From contig PHBO01000002.1 of the NCBI GenBank assembly GCA_002840645.1, positions 62,001 through 126,000 of the forward strand: a stretch of DNA of 64,000 nucleotides, given 5' to 3'. A program made the translations under genes and the position numbers. The notes under the pieces were generated by a model, which saw only the letters and a list, made by a program, of their open reading frames with translations, searched no databases and was not told the DNA's origin. Each line of letters starts with the position of its first letter. Position 1 is the stretch's first letter. This DNA is from Candidatus Cloacimonetes bacterium HGW-Cloacimonetes-3. Its GTDB lineage: Bacteria; Cloacimonadota; Cloacimonadia; Cloacimonadales; Cloacimonadaceae. Below are positions 54,347-62,200 of this stretch, one piece after another.

Positions 54347-55358
54347 CTATCTTTTCTCCTTTGAATATCTTGCTAATTACTCCCCCGCCGGACATGACAA
54401 AGGCAATGCTGCCCCAAAAGCCCATAAGGCAGAAGGTGAGTACATGTGCGAAAGCCATAATTGCTGAAGCAGCAGACTTTGTCAATCCAAATCCAATACT
54501 AAACACAATTATCATCATCCACTCGTTGCTACCCAACTGTGCGGGAGGCTGAGGCAGGGCATAAGAAAGGTTTATCAGAGTGTATCCAACCAGGGCAAGA
54601 GGGAAGGAGAAAGGTATCCCAAACGCAACAAATAGCAAGTAGAAATAGGTGCCATCCAAAGCTATCCCTCCGGCTGTTAATAAAGTTGCGAATATTAGCT
54701 TCAGGGTGTGGTGTTCAAATACATTAAGTTCGTTAACAAATAGCTCTATTGCATTCTCTACACGGGTTCGTAACCTATATGGCAACCAGCTGAACAGCTT
54801 CTTAAGTATCCTTGCCACCAAGTCCTTATTCCATGCTGCGGTAAGCAATAATAGCACTGTGACTATAAACACTATAGATAGCAGGCTTAGCAGAACTATC
54901 ATCGCTTGGCTTACATCAATGGTTAAAAATGGGAGCAAGATGATAATGAAGAGAATAGCTATAGTATCGAAAGCCTTGTCTATAAACACAGAAGGGAGTG
55001 CTTTCATCAGGGGAACATTGTGATTACGCTTAATAAACCATGCTCTTACCACGTCACCAACCCTAAGCGGAATAAGGTAGTTTATAAAATTCCCGCCCAT
55101 CGCATACAGCCATGTTTTAAACAAACCAGGTTTTGTTTTGGTTTCAGCACTGGAAAAAGGCAGCAGTAAATTCCATCTCCAAGCCCTGAGGAAATAAGCT
55201 CCCAAGTATGCAACAGAAGCAAGCAACACCCATCGGTAATTCAGGGAAGTATAATGAGCCTTAAACTCGTGCACGGGATTGTAGTACAACCATGCTGCAA
55301 GCATGCCTATGCCCACAACACTGCCAATTATCAAGCTAAGGATTTGCTTACGTTTCAA
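54339..55358 (-). CDS. YbhN/LPG-synthase-type membrane protein (flippase-like domain)
   Basis: A 339-residue inner-membrane protein of the UPF0104 / LPG_synthase_TM family, with about eight membrane helices. Hallmarks: YLGAYFLRAWRWNLLLPF, GGNFINYLIPLRVGDVVRAW, KALPSVFIDKAFDTIAIL, and YALPQPPAQLGSNEWMMI. Members flip or transport lipid intermediates; some are the membrane half of lysyl-phosphatidylglycerol synthase, but no synthetase domain follows here. It lies between a methyltransferase (6 bp) and MoxR (8-base overlap) in the envelope cluster. Confidence 0.88.
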   Translation of the reverse strand: MKRKQILSLIIGSVVGIGMLAAWLYYNPVHEFKAHYTSLNYRWVLLASVAYLGAYFLRAWRWNLLLPFSSAETKTKPGLFKTWLYAMGGNFINYLIPLRVGDVVRAWFIKRNHNVPLMKALPSVFIDKAFDTIAILFIIILLPFLTIDVSQAMIVLLSLLSIVFIVTVLLLLTAAWNKDLVARILKKLFSWLPYRLRTRVENAIELFVNELNVFEHHTLKLIFATLLTAGGIALDGTYFYLLFVAFGIPFSFPLALVGYTLINLSYALPQPPAQLGSNEWMMIIVFSIGFGLTKSAASAIMAFAHVLTFCLMGFWGSIAFVMSGGGVISKIFKGEKIDD

Positions 55359-55364
55359 GATTCT

Positions 55365-56201
55365 TCACTTAGTGAAAGCAAGGTACTGGTGATGAGCCCA
55401 ATACTTTTGAAAACATGGGGGGGCAAATCGTTCAAGCAAGCTAAACTTAAGCATCCGACTTTCAAAACTGGGATCATTGCCCTGGTAGTACGGCATGATG
55501 CTTACTTCGTTACTGGCTATCGGTTCCGGAGCGGGTTTATTTGAACCGACAACACGTTTAAAGAATAGTTCCTTATTCATCCCGATGTCAGGCCAGGGTG
55601 GGCAATCTATGTAGTTTTTATCAATAAGCTTCCAGCCGTTTTTGTTCATGAGATACGTGATGCTAATGGGGTCTAAATGCTCAGGCTTAAGCTCTGGATA
55701 AGCATTTGGACTGTAGTCCTTTATCTGCATCCGATATCCGATACCTTGGCGGTTTGGTACGCATATAAGGATTAGCTTGCTGCACACTCTTCCCAGCTCA
55801 GAAAGAAACAGAGCAATATCCTTGGTGAACCACATAGCAGAAAAGTTGTAACCCATATCAAAGCTTTTATCGGGGTAATCCAGTACAGAATAATCCTCGT
55901 TATACTTATGCTTAAGAGGCAGATTCAGGCTGTGCCACAGGTCTGTAATCATTTGCAAGCGGTGGTGATTGTGATCTTCCAGGCTTACTTCGCATCCTTT
56001 TTGGGCAAGGGCAACCATATTAATTCCACTAAGTCCTGTGAAGCCGAACGATGGTGTTTCCAGGATTGTATTTATCTGGTACTGTTGCTGGTATCTACTG
56101 AGCAGCAGATTTAACATAATCCGCTCATACGAGGAGCCTAAGCCCTCGTGTGGGTGGCTAAAGTACTTCTCCCAATCGTGAAGAATTGGTATTGCCATCA
56201 T
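55365..56201 (-). CDS. SAM-dependent methyltransferase (type 11-like)
   Basis: A 278-residue class I methyltransferase. The SAM-binding region is unusual: motif I reads ILETPSFGFTGLSGINMVALA rather than the usual hDhGxGxG, with VSLEDHNHHRLQ in place of the acidic motif and DKSFDMGYNFSAMWF as motif II. The C-terminal half has ILICVPNRQGIGYRMQI. The substrate is unknown; the neighbours (epimerase, flippase-like protein) suggest a lipid-linked or cell-surface product. It overlaps the epimerase stop by 4 bases. Confidence 0.65.
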   Translation of the reverse strand: MMAIPILHDWEKYFSHPHEGLGSSYERIMLNLLLSRYQQQYQINTILETPSFGFTGLSGINMVALAQKGCEVSLEDHNHHRLQMITDLWHSLNLPLKHKYNEDYSVLDYPDKSFDMGYNFSAMWFTKDIALFLSELGRVCSKLILICVPNRQGIGYRMQIKDYSPNAYPELKPEHLDPISITYLMNKNGWKLIDKNYIDCPPWPDIGMNKELFFKRVVGSNKPAPEPIASNEVSIMPYYQGNDPSFESRMLKFSLLERFAPPCFQKYWAHHQYLAFTK

Positions 56202-57181
56202 TTACCCAAGTAGTCTTCGATGGTAATTTTAAACTCCGGTATTGTGTAATGAGGGCTGTATCCCTCAGTTTCCATTCTGTCGTAATAAGGATGTACATTG
56301 TAGAACCAGCTTTTGGAGATTAACTCAAAGCGGGATATCCACAGTTCATTTTTCAAGAATCTGGCAATTCGTTCTCCCAAAGAGAAGAACAGGCGGTCAA
56401 ATCTTAAATGAGTAGAGTAGTTCTTTCCGTGCACCTGACGTGAAATAAAATCCACCAAAGCTTGTAACTGTATGGGTTCTTTATCTGCAACGATTAGAGT
56501 TAAGCCGCTTTTCCATGGCTTATCCAATAGCCATATAAACACGCGTACAAGCGCATCTATGTGGCACAGATGAATCCAAACTCGCTTATTTATCATGGGA
56601 AAGTATCTGCGTTTCACCATCTTAACTAATTGAAACGGAAAGCCGTGATCACCTTTGCCGTAAGTGATGCTGGGGCGTACAATAGCCGCTTGCAAGCCAT
56701 ATAAGATGTTCTTGTTTATTATCTTCTCAGCTTCAATTTTCGTGTAGTGGTAATAGTTATCCGGGTTCTTCTCGGTTTGGTTGTTCGCAGGCAGCTCTAC
56801 AGGTATTGCTCCGAAAACACCCACAGAAGAACAGAAAATTAGGCGTGCATCCTTTGCCATGCAGTACTCTACCATTTGTTCAGTGGAATACACATTGCTC
56901 TTCAGATAGTCCTGCTTAGAGAACTTTCTGCCTCCCCGGATGGCACCGATATGCAAGATAGTATCGAAATCGTTGGTAAACAGGAATTCTTTTAATCCAG
57001 ACGTATCTCCCAAATCCAGCTCTACAATCCGTATGGCGGGATTAAACTCCTGAAATCTCGAGCGCACAGTGTGAGGACGGACTAAGGCGGTAATCTCAAG
57101 CTCGGGATAAAGCTCCAATATCTTCCGAAGTACATTCGAGCCTACCAAACCCGTTATTCCGGTAATAAGCAGTTTAAGCAA
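56198..57181 (-). CDS. NAD-dependent epimerase/dehydratase
   Basis: An extended short-chain dehydrogenase of about 328 residues. The Rossmann N-terminus KLLITGITGLVGSNVLRKIL carries the GxxGxxG motif. The active-site triad is at SSVGVFG (Ser) and YYHYTKIEAEK (Tyr-x-x-x-Lys). Start is TTG 57181, because AAGAGG lies 4 bases upstream and the product begins MLKLLITG; a longer frame adds 28 residues without homology. It overlaps the phosphatase stop by 8 bases. Substrate sugar or steroid-like (3-beta-HSD-type) is unknown. Confidence 0.85.
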   Translation of the reverse strand: MLKLLITGITGLVGSNVLRKILELYPELEITALVRPHTVRSRFQEFNPAIRIVELDLGDTSGLKEFLFTNDFDTILHIGAIRGGRKFSKQDYLKSNVYSTEQMVEYCMAKDARLIFCSSVGVFGAIPVELPANNQTEKNPDNYYHYTKIEAEKIINKNILYGLQAAIVRPSITYGKGDHGFPFQLVKMVKRRYFPMINKRVWIHLCHIDALVRVFIWLLDKPWKSGLTLIVADKEPIQLQALVDFISRQVHGKNYSTHLRFDRLFFSLGERIARFLKNELWISRFELISKSWFYNVHPYYDRMETEGYSPHYTIPEFKITIEDYLGK

Positions 57182-57953
57182 ACAACCTCTTGAACCAATT
57201 CCGGCGTTTGGGGCGTGGGTGGTGCACATGCACGTACTGATAGGGGATAGTTTCCCCGCTGGCAATATACCCCGGATAAATCCTACATAAGAGATCGGCA
57301 GTATAATGATCTATCTTGTTTTCAATCAAGTCGCGTGCCTCGAAGTAAGCCCCATAGTCGCCACGTACATGGTCGTCCGAGGCGATAAAATGAGTCCAGC
57401 CATTATTAACTAAAGTCCAAGCAGTTTTCATCACTTTCTCACCGTAGTGACCCAGCAGACTGCCTGCATTTGTCTGAATATAAATATTGCGGTGAGTGAG
57501 GCTTTCGGCAATTGAGGGTTTTCGCATAATGCTTACATAGCGTTCTGCATGGGCAAGGATAGGTTTATATCCAGCGCGGAGGAGGGGGTAAATATTGTTA
57601 TAGAAATCATCCGGTAGTCCGTTCAGTTCGCTCTCTATCAGGACGTAGGGGCTGTTGCCCAGCGTAAGGCTTTGTTCCTTAATATCGTGCAAAATATCTT
57701 GTTGGAGAAAGACTTCGAAGCCGGGTAGCAATTCTATTCCGATTCCGGCTTCCTTTACTTTGGCAGTTAGTTCGGCAAGTTTTTTATTATACACTTCCCT
57801 TTCGTACTGATAGTGACCGCGAAAATAGTGAGATGTAAGATAAGCACGTTTGATTCCTCCGGCTTTCATGGCAGAAAGCTGGGCAAGGGAATCCTCAGCA
57901 TCCTGAGACCCATCATCAATATTGGGCAAGATATGCGTGTGGATGTCAATCAT
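57174..57953 (-). CDS. CpsB/CapC/YwqE-type tyrosine-protein phosphatase (PHP fold)
   Basis: A 259-residue metal-dependent phosphatase of the PHP-fold CpsB/YwqE family, which dephosphorylates BY-kinases that control capsule and exopolysaccharide assembly. Metal-binding motifs: IDIHTHILPNIDDGS (His4, His6), YLTSHYFRG, LLPGFEVFL, ILAHAERY and FIASDDHVRG. The C-terminal tail is basic (HPRPKRRNWFKRLFA). No BY-kinase gene lies in the window. It lies 6 bases after the polyprenyl-synthase gene. Confidence 0.9.
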   Translation of the reverse strand: MIDIHTHILPNIDDGSQDAEDSLAQLSAMKAGGIKRAYLTSHYFRGHYQYEREVYNKKLAELTAKVKEAGIGIELLPGFEVFLQQDILHDIKEQSLTLGNSPYVLIESELNGLPDDFYNNIYPLLRAGYKPILAHAERYVSIMRKPSIAESLTHRNIYIQTNAGSLLGHYGEKVMKTAWTLVNNGWTHFIASDDHVRGDYGAYFEARDLIENKIDHYTADLLCRIYPGYIASGETIPYQYVHVHHPRPKRRNWFKRLFA

Positions 57954-57959
57954 AAACGC

Positions 57960-58841
57960 TTAAGGAAGCCTCTCCTTAATCATGGAAACGAACTCCATCA
58001 ATACAGAATTATTGGCAAAGGGTTTTATCATCCGCTTGGATTCTTCCAGCATGTTTTCCACTGCTTTACGGGCTTTATCAAAACCGAGCAGACCTGTGTA
58101 ACTGGCTTTGGAAACAGGGATATATTCATCATCTAAGCCATCGCTGCCTCGGGCATAATCTGCTTCAATATCTTCTATCATTTGATAGGCGATCCCGAGG
58201 TTCAAAGCGTAGGCACTCATTATTTGGCGAGCATTTTCGTCTGCTCCTGCCAGGCAGCAGGCTATATCCGCTGAAGCCTGTAGCATAGAGCCTACTTTCT
58301 TCATGTCTATATAGCGCAGAGTGTTTATTTTCATTACCTTACGGCGATTAGCAAGATCAACTGCCTGCCCGCCAATCAAGCCATAGCTTTTAGCATAGTT
58401 GGATAAGATTCTGGTGGCTTCCAGAGCTTTCTCCGCATCCTTAATCTCACCTAAAGTCTCAAAGGCAAGGGTGTATAGTGCATCAGAAGCCAGAATAGCT
58501 ATGGCATTGTTATATTGAACATGCAATGCAGGTTGTCCGCGCCTGGTTTGGCGGTTCATCACCGAAGGAAGATCATCGTGAATAAAGGCAGCGTTGTGTA
58601 TTAGCTCTACTGCTACGGCGGCATAAACTGCATCATTTAGTTTACGGTTCTTTTTAAACCCGGTAAGCATTTCAAACATAGATAGCAGCAATAGCGGACG
58701 CCAACGTTTACCGCCGGGGATAACCGCACTTTGAATTGCTTTCTTTAAATCCTTGGCATAGCTCTCATCGAAGCTCAGAGCCTTTTGCAGCCCCTCATCT
58801 ATCAGTTCAAACCGAGTTTCGAAATACTTTTGTAGCAGCAA
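57960..58841 (-). CDS. Polyprenyl-diphosphate-synthase-like protein with degenerate Asp motifs
   Basis: A 293-residue protein of the E-type prenyl synthase fold. GGKRWRP (Lys45, Arg46, Arg48) contacts IPP, and the first motif region is IHDDLPSVMNRQTRRGQP. The canonical third Asp of DDxxxxD is missing (Asn96, where IspA reads DDLPAMDDDDLRRG). The second motif reads YQMIEDIEAD instead of FQVQDDILD (Glu223, Asp224, Ala227), and K-T-G is K-V-G near 182. So metal binding is probably altered. It may be a regulatory or atypical prenyltransferase rather than a standard FPP/GGPP synthase. TTG start 58841 with GGGGAG upstream. It is the first gene of the envelope cluster. Confidence 0.82.
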   Translation of the reverse strand: MLLQKYFETRFELIDEGLQKALSFDESYAKDLKKAIQSAVIPGGKRWRPLLLLSMFEMLTGFKKNRKLNDAVYAAVAVELIHNAAFIHDDLPSVMNRQTRRGQPALHVQYNNAIAILASDALYTLAFETLGEIKDAEKALEATRILSNYAKSYGLIGGQAVDLANRRKVMKINTLRYIDMKKVGSMLQASADIACCLAGADENARQIMSAYALNLGIAYQMIEDIEADYARGSDGLDDEYIPVSKASYTGLLGFDKARKAVENMLEESKRMIKPFANNSVLMEFVSMIKERLP

Positions 58842-59285
58842 TGGATACTCCCCTTTAACCGGTACCGGCTTGCTTCATTCATTTAAGCCTCTATCTAAAA
58901 AACAAGCATGCTTTTGTCAAGTTTTTTGTTGTGTTCTCAACGTTATTATAGCACAGGAATAAAACCCTCACTGAAAACATGAAGCTCTCTTTCCAAATAC
59001 ATGGGTTTGTATCATATGTGCGCCATCCGGAATTTTGCACCCAGCAGTGTATTTCAAGTCAGGTATTGCCACGTGACTACTAACATAGATTTAGGCTAAT
59101 CATAGCTGTTGTCCTTCCCATAACCCTCCCATATCCGATACGGGAGGGTTATGGGAAGGACAACAGCTGCAAGTAAGGCTTAACATAGAGTTTACTATGT
59201 GAAAACATAGCCCTTATGAATAACTTGTATTGTTAAAACCCTAAACTACCCTCCAAGTTTGCAAGTGAGCCAAAGGTTGAGCAGA
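58842..59285. other. Intergenic region between the LamG gene and the polyprenyl-synthase-like gene
   Basis: About 444 bases without a credible gene. It contains the leader of the minus-strand envelope cluster at its left end and copy 3 of the family 1 palindrome (59104-59185). I see nothing else recognisable. Confidence 0.6.
59104..59185. repeat. Palindromic intergenic element, family 1, copy 3
   Basis: Longest copy: 32-base arms (59104-59135, 59137-59168) with one A-C mismatch around a central C, beginning AGCTGTTGTCC. The shared flank GGCT follows at 59177, 21 bases after the common arm. The core matches copies 1 and 2; the outer arms differ in sequence but still pair. Confidence 0.86.
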
Positions 59286-62200
59286 TCAATCTTCAGGCAC
59301 CGTGGAACTGGTCACGTAAAAGAACATTGTATCTTCACTTATACTCATTGACCACGTCGTTCGACTTCGTTGTATCGAATCGGAACTTTTCGTGTGTCTG
59401 TTACTATGGTGAAGCGTACCGTCTCTGGAGCACAGATATGCGTTGTCTTGCCCAAATGTTCCACTGTCAGTGACATCGACAAACGTTCCATTTATAGAAT
59501 CGCCTGCGAAAACTCTGTACGAATTTGCCGTAGGCGTCTCATCCCAGGATATCTCAACGTTTGCGCCAATGACATTGATCATCAGGTTCTGCGGAGGGTC
59601 AATCGAAAGGTACCACCTCGCTATGATGAATTGTCCCACAACCCCAATACTATCGAACGTTGCGGTCATCGAACCGGTATCAACAGCACTTGCACAGGTG
59701 AGATTAACCCATATGTCATCAGAATTGCTGGCTCGCGTAAATAGGGAGATGCGTTCAGGGTTGTTGCTGTCTGCTTCATTCAGGTCGCTAAGCGTAAAAG
59801 TGATATTAGCACCGAATTCTCCGCTACCGAAACGGTTTATCACCCAGTAAGGCGGAGTGAGGACTTGGTCCGGCTCGACAGGTTGGAGGTTGGAGGCGAT
59901 ATCTATCTTTGTTGCTGTTATTTCTGCACCATGGTTCTGGATGAACTCCATCGAGATATCGGTTTCATGGAAATCAGTTATTGCCTGTGATTCGATACCC
60001 GAGAAGCTGGTACCGGAACCAAATGGGATTGTCGAGGTCATCCAGTTACCGTTATCCATGTTCGTCATAGTGCCTTGCAAACCATTGATGATATCTGTTA
60101 CCGAGAGTCCTGATGCTTCATTGAACTGGAAGACGCCGATCAACCCTGGTTCGATTCCCAGTACCGGATTGTACATGTGCTCCCGAATCTCCTGCTGCGT
60201 ACGGCACACAGACCAGAAACGCACTTGATCGATTGATCCATCGAAGCAATTCTCGTTCAGGCTACCGCCAGTTCCGATCCGGACAGGAACCTGGCTGTTC
60301 GGCACGGTATCCCATCCTTCTCCGGAAGCCACCAGTTCTCCATTCAGGTATAAAGCCACCGTGCCTGTGTATGTTGACTGCGAGTACGTATATGATACAG
60401 CAAGGTGATTCCAGTGATTGGTCCAAATATCTTCAAAGGTCTGATAGATAACATAATCACAGAAATCCGCCATAAATGTAAAATACAAAATGCCCGGATC
60501 CTGGCTCAGGACAATCTCCCAGTCCTTGCTAATCAACGATGATATGTAGAACGATTCGTCTGAAGTAGGCTTAAACCAACATTCAACCGTGAACTGGTCA
60601 TTAAAATCATAGGCCTGTTCGGTGTCCAATGTCAGGTACTCATTCACTCCGTCAAAACTGAGGCAGTAACCGGGCACGCCCTCTGGCGAAGGGAAATTAG
60701 TGTTTCTTGCTATAATGAATTGTGACATATCCGTCAGTCCTGTAAAAGTGACTGAATTCCCGCTGCTGCTGGCGCTTATTGCCCGGCTAAGGAACACCCA
60801 GTCAGATTCCGAACCAAGCCCACGCCTGTATAGCGCAAGGGTGGCGGGGTTTGCTTCATCGTAAGCACTTACATCTTCTGCAATGTAGAAAGTTGCCTCA
60901 GTCTCAAACTGCACGCCACTGCTATTTTGAATAACCCAATATTGATTGTCGAAAACGCTGTCTACAGATTGTGGTAGTATATTGGGCTGCGTTTGTAAGA
61001 GATTACAGTACACAAACAGGGTATCTTCTTCAACTGGCGAGAAGGATATCACTGACAGGTCGAGGTCGGTTTGTGTGAAAGTGTATTGACCCACACTGTT
61101 GATCACCGCAGGCTCATATTGGCCTGTGCCATAAGGTACGGTTGAAGCCTGCCAGCCTGAACGGGACGTACCGGACAAAGCTCCGTCGTTTCCACAAGCG
61201 ATGTCACGGGTGATAATTCCGTTTCCTTCATTCATCTGTAAGTAGCACTTCAATCCCTGTATCTGAGTATCAATTGGTATGCACATGTTTTCCGCGATTT
61301 GCTGTTGTGTGCGGGGATGATCCCAAATTCGCAGCTCATCAATTGTTCCCTGGAAATGACCAGACCCATCCTGCTTCGCCCCAATCCATAGATCATCTCC
61401 TGTAAAGTCGAAACTAGCTTGGGTAGCACACATCGCTGCAATGCCGTTGATGAAGATTTTAGCTTGACCAGATGCATTAGCTGTGAAAGCAACATGAGTC
61501 CATTCGTTCATTTGGATGGCAGGATACATACTTTTGCGATTTATGTTAACTCCTCCATCAACGGAATAGCATGCCCCAATACTGCCTTCTGAATCGCCAA
61601 GGCTGAGCGCATACTTTCCCTCAAATCCGGCGGGGCTTAAGATGATGGATGCCCAGTCTTCATGGACATCCGGCTTGATCCAGCATTCAATAGTAATTCC
61701 TTCTGTAATATCCAGATTCGGGAAGTGGCCAAGGTCCACGTGATCATCCACGCCGTCGAAAGCAAGGCAGGAACCGGCGAGAGTACTGATAGACCCGGTC
61801 TCGAAACTCCAATCCTGATCCAGGGTACCGGTCCAGGGTCCGTCAAGCGCATCGTACAGGACGTCCGCTCCAGCTTCAACACGATATGAGGTGTTCGGCA
61901 GAAAAGGTACATAAGTATCAAGTTCAACGATACTTCCACTAAACACGGCAGTGCCGGCGGGAACGGATGCGTGCAGAAGTTCAGTCTGGGTATTATACAC
62001 TTCGAAATTACCTGTACCTGCATGCATCTGTGATGGGAATTCAAATCTGAACATACCTCCCAGCATGGCATTAGAGTCACTTCTGACAGGTTGCAAGGCT
62101 ACAGGCTCGGGTAGGGGAGCATAAGCAACAAGGAATTGACCGGTTTGTGAGATAGAAGCGAAGCAGATAGTGTTGTCCCCCGAGTTTGCCCATGTTGCGG

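Noticed and set aside
56198-57265. Longer epimerase start at 57265
   Set aside because: The extra 28 residues overlap the phosphatase gene, show no homology, and the Rossmann motif begins right after TTG 57181 with a good ribosome site.
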